64,000 nucleotides of DNA, taken from Dirofilaria immitis. Its lineage: Eukaryota; Nematoda; Chromadorea; Rhabditida; Onchocercidae. Positions 27,656 to 41,700 of the stretch are shown here, in pieces. The stretch lies in the NCBI GenBank assembly GCA_024305405.1, contig JAKNDB010000066.1, positions 310,001 to 374,000 of the forward strand. Direction: 5' to 3'. Made by a program: the position numbers and the translations under genes. The notes beneath the pieces were generated by a model. That model saw only the letters and a list, made by a program, of their open reading frames with translations. It ran no database searches and was not told the DNA's origin. The number at the start of each line of letters is the position of its first letter. Positions within the stretch are counted from its first letter, which is position 1.

Positions 27656-29131
27656 ATGGGTGATGTCGTTATGAGTAAGTTCGAAGAAGAGCTCGCTAAA
27701 TATAAACAATTTGAGAAGGGTTAGTAATCTTATTGACTGATTTATTTTATTAACTTATATGAACTTAACACTCATCAGAAATTCATTTGAGTAATCTTTT
27801 TTACCGACGACCAAAGTAATATTGATTAAATTTTTTTTTTTGGTAGAAAAAGTACGGTTCGAAGTATTTATAGGATATGAGCATTTCATTATAATTTTTC
27901 GGAACGTGGGAAAATTAATCTTTGATGGATTATATAAGTCATTGTCAACATATCTATCGCTGTAAACTATGACGTTATATATTCTTTTGATAAGCAATAT
28001 TATTTTTATTGTTTTCAGATCGTGAAAAAATGTTCATAATCGACAGCAACTTGAAGGGCAATTAACGGAAAATAATCTTGTAAAAACCGTGAGTTTTTCT
28101 TTTTCAAATTGTTGGCGTAACCACCAGGAATTTAACTAGTGGATGATTGAAATAGCGATTATATCACCATATCATCTTTGAAGAGGAGGAGAAAACGAAA
28201 GCGCGATATTGGGTAGAGAGAGAAATGCGGCATTATATCTTGCATGCCTGTTTTTTTTCAATGTTTCATACATATGTTTGTGTTTTCTAATCGTATTGCT
28301 TTATATATCTAGCTTATTGTCTTATTCTTATAATTATTAGTAGAAGGAATAAATAAATACAAGATAAAGATTTATTATAATAAAAAGTTTAGAAATTGTT
28401 GAGAAAATCGATTTCGTGAGATTGAAATTAATCTCAAAATATATTATTCCGTAACTATGCATTTTAGGAGCTTGATCTCCTAGAGGATAATGCAACGGTA
28501 TACAAATTGATTGGACCAGTGCTAGTTAAACAAAATCTTATCGAGGCAAAACAAAATGTTGAAAAACGCATAGATTATATCACAGCAGAAATGTAAGCTT
28601 TTTTCATTTTCATCAATTATAATTTACTATAACAAGTTTTGAAAGGAAAGGAAAAGAGAATTTACATTATACATTTTGTAAATAATGTAGATTATTTTAA
28701 AAAAGAAAAAAACGAGAGGTAATATAGTTAGATAAATAATTTAAATACGTTTTTAGTTTAGAAATTCTTATATTTTACATCATCTAAAAACGCCACAGGA
28801 CAGTTTCAAGAGTTGAGTAACCCACAAATTTTCTAGTACTTGGAGCGACAAACAGAATACTCTGTTGAAGACCAAAATTAAATATATGAAATTTGTGTGA
28901 TTCGATTTGATTAAAATTTTTATGACAATTGCTTCTGTTTACTAAATCGCGTCAGTATTGAATGTTTGAAATCTCTCCTTTTGAATTAATATATTATCGA
29001 AAATGAAATAAATTATTTATAGAAAACGGTTAGAAGAAACAATGGCAGATGCTGCAATGAAGCAAGAAAACCAAAAGCAAACAGTGATGAGGTTACAAAG
29101 TGCAATAAATCAACGATCCCGAACGAAATGA
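27656..29131 (+). CDS. pfd-6: Prefoldin subunit 6
   Basis: Beta-type subunit of the hexameric cytosolic prefoldin chaperone, which hands nascent actin and tubulin to the chaperonin TRiC/CCT. Exons: 27656-27719, 28019-28088, 28468-28592, 29023-29131; about 122 residues (human 129). Recognisable blocks are MSKFEEELAKYKQFEK, RQQLEGQLTENNLVK, ELDLLEDNATVYKLIGPVLV and KRIDYITAEI, followed by the C-terminal coiled coil KRLEETMADAAMKQE. The second in-frame ATG (27671) aligns with the family start; the first adds five residues. Exon 2 as written hits a stop; one extra A in the A6 run at 28025-28030 restores DREKNV.. and the phase to exon 3. All other exon phases are correct, so a sequence error is likelier than a pseudogene. 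Confidence 0.93.
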
Positions 29132-30539
29132 TCACAAGCTATTTGAAAAATGATTTTTATCTAGCAATTTGTCTTTAGTCAGAATTCGAATTGATACTGG
29201 GAACTTCTTTTGGAAAGAGAAATGGTATCTTCAGAAATTAGCTTCGAAGTATGAAAGAAAACTAAATTTCTGAATTTCTGTAATTTATAATTCGTTGCGA
29301 GAAGTTTTATGATGAATATTTTTTATGTTAAATGATAGTTATCAGTTAAATTTTATGTTTAAATTATGATGCATGGGAGATCTAATTTTTTTTACAAATA
29401 TCTAGCAATCAACCGATTTTTGCATGGGAAAGTTTTGATTATGCAAAATTATGCATTACTTGCTCAAGTTAGAAAATGCAGATGTGAATTATATTCTTTA
29501 GTGCTGAGATACTTCGAGAAATCGTCACTAGATGATTGTTTTTATTCTTCGCAATTTTTCAATTCAGCTTTGTTATATTGTTTGCATTCATCATACACAA
29601 AGTCGCTAAAAAGTGTCGCATGATAACTTTTATAAGAATTTGGAAAAATCGCAAAGTCCCGAATAAAGAATTACATAAAAAATTTCATAAATGGCATCAT
29701 ATAGCTGCTTCTTACATTGCACTGAATTTATTTTAATGAACTCATTCTTTGTTTTCTTTGTTCACGAAATAATTATTGCTTTTTGTTGTTTTATTTCTCT
29801 CTGCAAAGTTAAGTTTCAATAATTTTCAAACTTATTTTTATCGATTTATTTTCTTTCAAAAACTTAATTTAAATTTAGAATGATATAGAAAGAATGTGGT
29901 TTCATTGACGGATATCTTTCTGTTTTTCAGGAACTCCACCTTTACCGACAAAAAAGAGAAATTGATTTATGGTATTCGGGGATGTTTCCGGCATTTATGG
30001 ATTTTGTTTAGTAGATTTCATTAAGTGCTAACGATTAGAAATTTTAGGGTTAGCTTATTTTTACAGACTGTTGTTCGCATACATTAGAAGTTAAAGTTTA
30101 AATTGGTCTTTGATTATCTTCGAGAAATTTCTTGCAAAGCTTGGATGAAAAGACTGGTATTTTATAAATACAGTTTATGCATAAATCTTTTAAAAAATTC
30201 TATTTTCTTATTCTGAATTCAATTCTATATTCTGAAAAAAATTTCTTATTTGTTCGATAGCATTCAGTTGATTAGAAGAATTCAGAACAAGGAAATAGAA
30301 TTTTCGGCCTAAAATTCCTTTGTAATTATGTTATAAATCTATTCTTGCGGATTTATTTTCACTATATTTACATCTTTTAAAGCTTATGCAAATTCTCCTA
30401 ACTTTTATAAATCACTTTATAGTTAGGCTAAGTGCCAATTAATTAGAATTAATTATGACTTTAAAATTAGTAGGATCATATGTACGGTACCGTTGTGAGA
30501 CAATTTTCAAGATATTATTGTAAACAACATATAAACTTT
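29132..30539. other. Intergenic space between convergent genes
   Basis: Between the prefoldin 6 stop and the stop of the minus-strand membrane-protein gene. Open frames around 29366-29736 have no splice context or family resemblance and look like 3' UTR. An acceptor at about 29930 followed by a short Pro/Lys-rich frame (GTPPLPTKKRN, stop) could be a stray exon, unassigned. Confidence 0.45.
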
Positions 30540-33500
30540 TTACTCACTTTGGTCGCATATTTTCGGACGTGTTGCTGCTTTTGCTTCACTTCCAGTTGAA
30601 CCAGTTATAGATACATTAGTATCTTCAGTTGTCCAACGTTGAGATTTTGTTGTCTGCATTGTTGGTGTAATATTTGTCGTATCGGTTGACGGTGTGTCAC
30701 GCTGTTTGTTAAATGACATTATCGTCCTCAATTTCATTGGTGCCTGACGTATTTGCCCTAACAGAATAGTTGAAGCTGTTTCCCGAAGTGATTTACTCTT
30801 TCTTTTACTTGTTAGTACATTTTCTACATTATGTTTTGCAGGACTTCCGACACTTGTTTCACCGTTAATTATGAGAGTTTGTGTTGATGATTCAGAGTAT
30901 CGACTTGGCTGAGTTTTTTCTGTCATATCTGATATTGGTTTGAATTTCTTTCTTACGTCTAACACATTTATTGTTTCAATCTTTTTCTCGGATTTTTCTC
31001 TTTCAATTGAGCATTTTTCGCTTTTAAATGTTTTGCCATTTCTTTTTATCATTTTCAATAATTGATTGTCTGGAATCATTTTCTTGATCTTCTTGATTAC
31101 TTGTCTCTTCATCTTCTTCTCCTCCATCTTTTATCATTTCAGCACTTCCACCTTTCGTTCCTATATTATTGCTCTTTTCATAAACTAATTTTAATATATG
31201 GCTCTTTTCAATTTTAGTAAATTTAATAAGAAAATAAAAATCTATTCTTTTACTGTTCCTTCTTTTTATTGTTTTAGTAATTAAATGCTAAAGAATATAG
31301 GCATTGATATGATTAAGCTTCCTATCTTACAGAGGAAAGATCTTTTAAGATTTTTTTTCTTTTTCTTTTAAAGTTTAGAATTAAACAATAAACTTAGCAA
31401 CATTTATAGGATCGTTTTAACATCAATAATATTCTACCTTGTCCATAGTTTTTGACAATTATTTCGACATTGTCTCCAATGTTATAAGCCTAGGATTAGA
31501 AAGACAAAACTTCATTGACTCTAAATTGAAAATAGGAGCCTATATTATCTAGTCGTTAATATACAATATGTCGTGCTAAGATATTATCCTAAAATTTCGA
31601 TGACATATTGCAGTTGGAAATAGCGGAAAAGAAATCAGCAACAATACAGAAAACATACAACATTGAGATTTTCATCAAATTGAACATGGTCATTTACATT
31701 GCTTCCATCTGGTTTTATATTTGTCAGATCATGCTCCTTAATATAGATGAGAAGTGAATATTTAAATGACGTCACACAGTTTGCAGAGAAATATTTGAAA
31801 AATACGAGATGTTGAATCGATCAAAGCTAACAAGAATGTGTAATTTAGGATATTCAATAATAAGTGGTCCTTTGAACTGAAATGCTGAAGCATCGAACAA
31901 TTCCGGCAAATATTTTCCTTGTTCCTCTAATGGTGGCTCTGCTTGTCTGCAATTCTCGATCAAACTTTTTGGTAGTTCATCTTCCACTGTTCCTATTTAA
32001 TGATATTGTTAACTTTAGATGTGATACATATACATATATATATTTATTACTGCTACTCAATTAATTGGTTTTAGCAAAAATTCGACAATGTTTAGGCAGT
32101 GTCAAATCTGACGAAGATTTCAAATGATCGTTCACTAAAACATACAAATGACCTTTTCATTGAGAACTATTAATCAGGAAAATAATCTGAATCCTTGTTT
32201 GATATTATTAGAAAAATTAACTGGAATTTTATCGAAAGTCAAATGGATTACTGAATAACCAATATTGATCTTGATTAATTTTTATCTATAAATACTAACT
32301 ATTTTCTTGGCAACAGCAATATATACTAGTGATAATAATGACGGAAATAATAATAATCAATATGGGTACACCTATAGCTAGAGCTATAATAATTATCAGC
32401 ATTGTTCCTCCATTTCTGAAAAATTCATTTATCGTTGAAATCCATTTTATTTATTTGTAATATCATTAATTTATGTAAATGTTTCAGTGATCTTAAAAAT
32501 TAAGTCCGCTACAGAATTGGTTCCTAAAATTTTCAATCATCACATATCAATTATTGAGTAGTTTAGAAACTTTCGACTGAGCATTGTTTTAATAATTATG
32601 ATGACTTTGATATCAGATTTGGCTACGTATGTCAATATTTTAATTAATAATATTAATTATTAATAATCATTACTATCATTTTTTTCGTCATTTTATTTAT
32701 TAAGATATTAGCAGATGATGCTTTTTTCCTATTCTTTCATTCTTTCTTATTTTTATTTTATTATAAAATTTAATTTTTGAAATATTTGCTGGAAGTTTCA
32801 GAGAAAATTATTAAATAAGCTTACTTTGGTTTAAAAATTGAACGTTTTAATCTTGTCGTATGAGGCATTGATAGTTTTGTTCGTAAAATGCAACTTTGTG
32901 TTTTTAGACGATAATGAAAAACATTATATATCATTTCACTGAAACGATATTACGTTTTAAAATATTTTGAGTTTAAATTTGAAAGGATGCAAAAAATCTA
33001 TTGATAATTTAATTTATCTTATCGGATGTCTTTAGGAATGAATTTTATCAAAATGAAGACAAAAGCTTATTTTAATTCTTAGCGTAGAGATAATTCTCTT
33101 CTAGAAACATTAAAATTTGCGGGAAGTGAAGAAAAACTAGAAATAATGAAGTATTAAGTTGTTGTTCTTTTCTTGGTGATATTTTTAATAATTTACTATC
33201 CAATTTGTTCGCAGAATAATAAATTAAGTTTATTATTAAGATAGATGAAATGTGTTTTTGTGTGTTAATTTTGAATAGAAATTCAGATTGGCGATCATGC
33301 TGAACCGTTGAACGATAGATCCGTTTTCGATGCTTATAATATATGTAATGATTGCTAGGGTCCAGCTGTAATGTTCGAGATTTGAATTTCACATATATTT
33401 ATAGGTTGTTAGAGAATTGTAAGAGTATTTGAGTTTTTAAGTTAAGTGATTAAGAACGATCACAAATTAGTTATCAAAGATAGCAATGTGTAAATTCTTC

Positions 33501-35220
33501 GAAAGTTGTGGAAAATAGAAAATATATTAATTTATATTAATTGATCCGTGACCCGAACTATCAGTTAATTAAATTAAATAATCTAACAAATTAGTTATAG
33601 TGAAACAATTAGCAACACAAGTTTACTAAAATAATTAAATTTGAAATTACTATCTTACAATGCAATCATCAGCATGTAATTTAATAATATATTTGATACA
33701 TGTATTCATTTGATGGGAACAATTCTGCAGTAGTAATTGATATCTTCGATTTATAAATGCTCCTAAAAATAGTAGTAAATAAGATGTGAGTGGAAAAGAT
33801 GATTAATATTTACGATCTTACTGTCAATGAAACTAAGTCAGATAACATCAATAATCAATTGCCTAAAGATCTAAAAATATCTGGAATTGGATATTGTGGC
33901 ATTCTGGATAAATTAATTGCTACAAACATGTAACTTCTAAAGACCAATATTTAATATTATATAATTACACTCAAAGATTTGTTATAAGTTATTTTATGCG
34001 ATTTTACTAAAGCCTTGGAAGAAAAAGAACCCAATTACAATTATGAAAAAAGTTGCAAAAGTTTTTGAAATTGCAGAAATTCGTTATAGAATTTTATCAA
34101 ATACGAGAATAGCGTTAATTGTTTTCACCATACATCACTTAGAAATTCATTTATTAAAGGTATATCAATTAATGCTAATCCAGGTAGAATGAATGGAAAC
34201 GTTATATATGATATTGATTTCTTAAGATCTAATCATTTTTTATTAAATCATATTTATAAGAAACACAATCTCACAGTTACAAGTTTTCTTTTTACTTGTT
34301 AATTTAAAGCTGAAATTTTAAATTGTTGAAGAGAAAAGTTGGAAGAGCAATTCGATGTAATTTAGGATAAAATTATAAGAATGGAATAATTAAGAGAGGG
34401 AAAAATGAGCATAAAGTTTTATCAAATCTTACTTTTGCTTTTTGGAACTTGCAGATAATTATCTAACATTAATTTAGGTAGAAATTTTGTATTGGTAAAT
34501 AATCTGCGCAACAAAGTATCCCTATAATTGGCTAAAATAGAAATGTGGTAATTAGTATTCAGGTATAAAGATGATTTCCTTCAAATTTAATATTAACAGT
34601 AAATAGTTGTAATAAATGAAATTTCTCGCTAATATCCTGATAATAGGAATTATCATTAGAGATATTTATAGTAGAATAAAGAAGTAATACAGGTATAAAA
34701 AATACATACTTCTTTTGAATGTTTTGTATATCAGTTATTGTAAAAGCATTGTAGAGATTTTGTATATTACATTTTGTTTTCTATAATTTAACTTAAAAAT
34801 ATGATATGCATAATCATAAATGAAATGATAAGTTAAGATTTTTAAAATTGGAATGGAATGTTTTTTTTTTTAAATGAATATTTATTCAATGGAAAAATAT
34901 TTTGTCAATATAACTTTGCTTTTAATTAATCTAATAATTTTCTTTTTTTTTTTTTTTAACAAACTAGCGTTTTAAGATTTTAAAAATTTATTCAAAACTT
35001 TTTTAATTTTACAATATGCTTCAATTTCTTCGTAAAATTTATTTAAAAATACAACCTCTTTTCATAGAATCTTTATAATAGCAAATTATAAAAGAAAAAA
35101 AAAAAAAGTAACCTCTACATCTTCATAGTTTGTTGAATAACTGAATACGAATAAAGTTATTAAAATGGTAACATTTATAAGCATTATCAGAATGTAGCAA
35201 TCCTTCCTATTACTTTGCAT
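30540..35220 (-). CDS. Unrecognised type I membrane protein
   Basis: I do not recognise the family. Exons (high to low): 35220-35113, 34780-34710, possibly near 34636-34560, 34531-34433, 33762-33659, possibly from 33365, 32938-32825, 32415-32300, 31986-31832, 31736-31659, 31489-31438, 31160-30540. The first encodes a signal peptide (MQSNRKDCYILIMLINVTIL) behind a TTTACAG acceptor. The ectodomain is basic with scattered cysteines (QNCSHQMNTC, ADDCI) and ends in TTRLKRSIFKPK, where RLKR fits the furin consensus R-x-K/R-R. The membrane span is MLIIIIALAIGVPILIIIIS, then CCCQ. The tail is long, acidic at first (DGGEEDEETSNQEDQEND), then basic and Ser/Thr-rich. One one-base frame change is needed near 31044, and two upstream junctions do not close. 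A second donor (GTGAGT at 30550) just before the stop leaves the 3' end open. Confidence 0.6.
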
Positions 35221-35760
35221 TGCTGTAAATTAGAAAAATAATAGTCATTTAAGAATATTTTATTGTTTTTATAAATTTCCTTGGCTGAAATTTGCATAAC
35301 TAAAATTTTAATAATAAACAGGAGATGAGATGTAAAAGATGTTGTCATTAAAATAAAACAATTTTGGCTGAAATTTAGATCACAGATGGGAAAGTCGATA
35401 TATCTGAATAAAATGTAAGATGATATTTTTCGGAACAGGGATTGATTAGAATCTTTAGAATCTTGTGATAATATTGTATATCATTAAATAGAATTATGGA
35501 TCTGTGAAATAGAATGTATATATCATCGGGGTTTCATGATGTGAACGATTTATCACAAAGTAAGGATGCGTAATAGGAATTGAGAAAGGATACTGAATAA
35601 GTAGAAATAACTATCCTCTCAGATTTTTTTGCACTTTTATGAAATAGGAATAGTATATTCAGATTTGTTGAGTATTAAAAGTAGTATTTTAAATTTAAAA
35701 GTATTTGGAATAAAAATAAGCATAATAAAATAGGGCTAAATTCAAATTTATCAAAATTTC

Positions 35761-35763
35761 AGT
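35761..35763 (+). promoter_or_regulatory. Probable spliced-leader acceptor for INTS1
   Basis: AAATTTCAG lies 17-19 bases before the INTS1 ATG at 35780 with no coding exon upstream on this strand, the arrangement expected for a trans-spliced first exon. Confidence 0.55.
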
Positions 35764-35779
35764 AGATTTTGAAACAAGC

Positions 35780-38700
35780 ATGAATAAGCAAGGTCATAAA
35801 ACAAGAGCAAATTTACCAGCTGGTGGATTTCTAGCAATCGGTCGTGATGTTCCGTCAACTTCCGATACAGGTCGTACGAAACCTCAAGTTCATAAACGGG
35901 AATTACCACAAGTTAGTTCTGTGATAATTGTTCACTTTAATGTCGATTTGCGGTTGCAATTTTTGAATCCCTCAATTTATTAATAATTTACTTGTTATTA
36001 ATAATTTACTTGTTAATTCCATTTGTTGTCCAGTATTTGTTTTCTTTAAATTCAAATTTTTTTCATTAGCTGTTTCTTTGTCTAATTGTTCGGGAAATTA
36101 TTAAATGAGAGATCACTCCATATGAAAAATTAAAATCTATATGAAATGCTGTTATAAGTTCTTGTATAGAATTGATTATACTAAGATATTTTAGTGGCAG
36201 TGTGTAATATCTATTTTTTCTTCATACTAAATGTTGAAGGATAATATTGAAAAATTTTTAGATATATGTCTGATTTATTTCAACATAATTGTTTGATTAC
36301 AGTTGTCGAGTGGTGTTTTGAAGAAGCCCCGGCTTGATTTTTCTGGAAAAATTTTTTCCAATACTCCATCAACGAGTTCTGTCAAACGTGCTGAAGTCGA
36401 TGATTCAAGATGGCGCAGTTTTTGTGCTGAAGTAAGTGCCATCAGAAGATTCTATACAAATACGAAGATTGATCTTTCAGGTGACATGAGGTAACACTAA
36501 GATTTCTATGTATCTCGAACCTCTAAAGTTCGTCATCGACATCAGGAAATTTCGGTCTTTTGAATTTTTATGCTTTGGATCTATAATGGAATATTACAGT
36601 TGAAAAGTTTTTTATTTATTGTTCGCTCACAGCAAATGTTGAGATATTCAACAACGACACTACGATTGAAAATCGGTATGATATATCTAAAATATAATTG
36701 TTATTTTTTCAGGTACAAATAGAGCCTAAACAATTACTAATATTGCTGGAGTCGGCAAAAGAAAAGCAGAAGCCACAAAAAGCCGCACGACTGATATGTG
36801 CAGCAATACGAGAAATGATTGATCATCGAAAAGAAACGGGTAGTTGGGCTGACGAACCAATTATATGTTCAGCACTTATGCTTTTCGTAAAAATGAATAC
36901 TTCGTTTTTATTGGTAAGATGTTTATAAAGATATAATAAATTAACGAAAAAAAAACTTGATAATGAATCTTTTGTTCGAGTGATTCGCAGCCATTAAATT
37001 GGACTGAATCATTTATACTAGAAAAATTAAAATTAACCTGGTTGGAATCGTTGTAATTTATTTCTTACTTCTTTCATTGAGAACTTAATGTTATTCTCTA
37101 TTTCTACGATGCTTTGGGAATTATTTTTCCTCCTTCTTAGAATTATTCTTTTGAACACATTTTTAAGCAGCACTTCGTTTAAGTAAACCAAATTAGCTCA
37201 GCTTTTGAAATATCTGAGACATATTCTTTGTTATAGTGCTATTGCAATTATTCTCAATATCATAGCCCAATGTATTAACTAGATCGGAGTTTATTTCTAT
37301 GTTTAAAAATATGATTTTGTTGCAGTCTCATGAAGAATTAATTGAAGTACTTTGTTCCCTGTTGTCAACGAATTTTCCGACTGTTTCGCCTGGTTCAACT
37401 ATGGCTCCTCTGCGTAAGTTCCTACTTACCGATTTAAACTTATTGTTTCATTTTCGTTTGTCGAGTTTATTAACCGATGTTGGCTGTCAAATTCTTGTGA
37501 GATACAAATTTGGTGACAAAAATCTAAAATTAGCGTATGAAACAACTGAATGATATTCGAAGGTTTTTAAAGGGCAATGCTTCATTTTGCTATTTTTGCT
37601 TTCACGCTATTTTAGAAACATAGAAATGCGCTTGTTTTTTGATTATGAGGATTTTGGTAATTAATATTTTAAAATGCTTCAATTAGAATTGTTAATTATG
37701 TAATTATTTTTGTAGTTTTATACAAACTCTTAATGGGAACGACTGACTGGAATTGGCGGTTGGTTGAAAGTTTTATCGATGACAGTTTGCATGAAAGGCA
37801 GTGGACTGATCGACCATCAGCAGATGGACTGATTGTTAATATAATGACAGCTTTTGGTACTTGGATTCCACATGAATCGATGTATGTGGCGTGCGATTTG
37901 ACTTATCCAGAACGGTATCGGAGTACGGTAATAGTTATTTCGATTTATACGAAAATTATATCGAGATTTGAGGAGATATGATTAGATGAAACGATTTTAG
38001 TATCATGATCGAATGCAAATGTAGAATGACAAGTCTCTTTTTATTCTACATTCGTGTTTTAATCGAAAGAACTTGTTGTGTGTTGCTTTTTCAAAGCTTT
38101 TTTAAAATATTTTTTGAAACTTTAATTTTACCCAAATTTCCTGATCGCTGAGTTGAAATATGTTAAAAAATGGTAATATTGGTCGGTTTTAAAAACTTTT
38201 TATAGACTGCATTGAATCGATTTGCAAAAGTGACTGACAAAGAGCAGAAAATTGACGTATTTATAATGCAAATGAGAGATATATGTGAGCGAAAGGGTGA
38301 AAGTGCACCACGAAATTTGTTGAAGACAATGTGTTCATGTGCAGGAAATGGGACCATCCGTTTACTGGCTGCACGGAAAATGGATTCCTGGTTGCTAAAT
38401 GGAAAGGTTGGTATTTTTAGTGCTGATAATGATATTATGTTGAGATGTGATATTAATGATAATTGTAAAGTGATGGTATTTTGCATTACTTATGATCACT
38501 AGAAATTAAATTGTCAAAATATTCTTTTATTATTTGCTTTGATTTTAATTTTTTTCGGTTTTAGTTTTTTTCTTTCGTCTTTTTAGTTCAACTTTTACAT
38601 GATTTGATACATATTGTATTATACATTATAATTTAACATGAATAGAATATGTGTCATATAAAATATATGTTGGGGATATAGCTTAGGAATATATTGCCGG

Positions 38701-41700
38701 ATTGATTAGCAATAATTACTATTCACGAATGTAAAAAATAACTTAAAATATAAAACAAGTCTACTAGTTCAAATAATGCTTTACTATTTTTTGTATTTCT
38801 ACTTAAATATTCAAAAAATAGAGGTGTTTAATGATTTTGTCGTTTTAACTATTATGTGGTTTCAACAACTAGTTAAATAGTGTTTAATCTAATTCTAATT
38901 ATAAAGCATATCTCACATAGGGCATTTATGACATTTCTATATTTGATGAATTCTTCTATCTACCATATATATTAATAATATCAAATAGAACTGGTACAGC
39001 AGGGTAATTTGTTGCTATTTTTAAATCTGAAATTGAAATTGATTTTTATGTAATTAATGTCCATCAAATATAAAATCTAACAAAAACTTATTACAGCTTC
39101 AAAGATATGCCATGGAATTACTTCTTTGGATTGCAAGTAATATAGGTCGAAGTGAACTTACCGAAGAAGATAATGAAACCTTAAGCGCTTTATTGAAATT
39201 ACGAGCACTGAAAAGTAAACAGATCAATATCTTATTCAATGTTGCTTTAAAGTAAGTAAAGTTTAATTCAGTTAATTTTCACATTATTATTTTTTATTTC
39301 CTATTTAAGAAATTGCGTTGAATTCTTAGATAATAGATGAAAAGCAAAATCAGCAGTGCGTTAAAATTCGTACAATAATTAGCGAATAACACTATAAGTA
39401 AATATCATTCTAAAAAATTGAGAATTCCAATGATTATCCGAATAAATATTTTGTGGGTTTTTTTAGTTTGTACTACTTCTTTATGAAAGGATTGTCTTAA
39501 CAGATTTCACAAAAATGATGAGGAATTTGAAAGTTTTTACCGCTTGTAACATGATGTATATTAAGTTTGTGAATATCTGAATTTTTTGAACATTACGAAA
39601 GGAAAAAAATTGAGATATCAGCTAGCAGCGCTTTCTATCTTAATTATTTTAGAGAAATATTGAGCAATGATAAAGAGATAATTTGTGCAATAGCAAAGTT
39701 ATTATTATCAAATGAATTTTCAACGAATCGCTTTCCTTACAACATGACAATGATACATTCGTTATTTACATTCGACAACTGCTCAGCATCGAAGGTGACT
39801 GAAATTGCTAGGATTTGGAGCTATTATCGGAAAATCGAATTGCTTTTTATTTATTTGTTTTACTTAATTACTGTTTCCTTTAAAGTTTTTTATTCACTAA
39901 TTTTCTTATTATCCATCTAACATTTTCGGACTATATAGATTTTAAAAGTGAGATTTAAATAATAGTTGTGATTAAGTAAAGTTTTATGTATGTAGTAAAA
40001 ATCTATATCTATGCTATGAATCATTCAGGTTATAGCACGAGAAATTACACAGATGCTTGCAGCGAAGGAAGAATATCTGCGCATATCTAGAACATTTCTT
40101 CGAGAATTTGTTCGATCGGTATTACGAATGGATTTCGATTTTGCCCTTTTCACTTCCCATTTGTTCAACGCTTCAACCGAAGATTTCTCAGCTTTTGCTA
40201 CTCCCGTATAGTTACTTTCTGTTTACTTTTTTCATTATATTAACTTTTACTGCAAATATCATATTTTCCTCGTAATATTTGAGTTAATTATGGGAATATA
40301 TCGAAACTAATTTAAGTTGCGATTTTCATTTCAGACTTTCTTTTTTAAATCATTGATTGATTTTTGTGTGATGTTGCCATTTTGGCAATAACGCCTACTG
40401 TTCGAGAAGCATCTCAATACCGGCGTAATGCTAATGGCAGTTTGACACAAGCACATATTGATGCCTTACAAAAGTATGTATTTCTTGCTTATTCTTTTCT
40501 ACGGTATCTTCTTATCTATATTGTTACATATCATTTTCTTCATTCTTTTTCATTTTCATTTCTTCAGGTTCATACGATTTCTTACTAACGATATTATAGC
40601 AAGTGAAAGAGAAATGTAATGAAAACGTTATGTACGAGGACTTTTTTGTTATAAATTAATCATATTTGTGCTTTTAGGTTTTATGCTGATTTAAGAAATT
40701 TCTTCGAAATTTGTACATGCTTTTCCGTAACCATTACGAATTCTGCACTGATAATCGGCTATTTGTTTATTCATATTATCGAGTGCTTTATTTGGCTCCG
40801 GTTGGTATTTTGAACTTTTTTATCATTATTTTTCCCTTTTCAAGTAAAGAGAAATGTATTGTCGAATAACTCCTCATGTTTGTTTGAATGATTTTTGTTA
40901 CCCGTTCATTCACAACATAAGCACATCATGAAAGCATACCATATTACTTTTCAATCGATTATTGCATATTTGTTTCTTAGAAGGATTAGTTTTATTAATT
41001 ACATAATGCAAGGCAGTTTCTGCAAATGAAATTGACAGAATAGTATACATATCTTACTTTTTCAGCTTACAAATGTCCTTGTTAAACGATAGAATACTGC
41101 AAAAAAATTTGGATATGTTTAGGATAATATTACTAGATTTTCTTATGTATATATATTCTTAGAAGAAGTTATATACATAATTTATTCTTATTGATAGTTC
41201 TCATAACAATATTTGGATGATACAGGCTGAATATTACGCCAATATTGATCAGTGGCCGATTGAGGTAGATGTCACTCAATATATACGCGTCATTTCCGAT
41301 GTTCCTATTAGTGAACAATTGCTGTGTACTATACTGGATGCTGGATCTGATCCTTTAGTTCCAATTGATGCTACAGATACGGTAGATGTTATTGAGAATC
41401 TTACAAAGCGAGCTTCTTTGTCTTCCACATTAACAGGTGATCTTGTTTTCTTCCATGCAATTAAGTTCGATTTAGATAACCACTCAAAAGCTAAATAACA
41501 ATGATCGAGTACTGCTGACCATAAAAATATGTCTAAAACAAATCACACTTATGCAAACAAAAATCGATGACCTTGATGCTTCAGAAAAGTCGAGTCCTAG
41601 CGCTACTATAGCGTTAGTCCAAAGATATCACTGAAGTTCGTCTATCAGAACTATACACTGATATTTTTTCTTGAGAATTATTCGAATCAAGGTGGTACAT

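Noticed and set aside
29366..29736. Two overlapping plus-strand open frames downstream of prefoldin 6
   Set aside because: No acceptor, donor or family resemblance; probably 3' UTR or intergenic.
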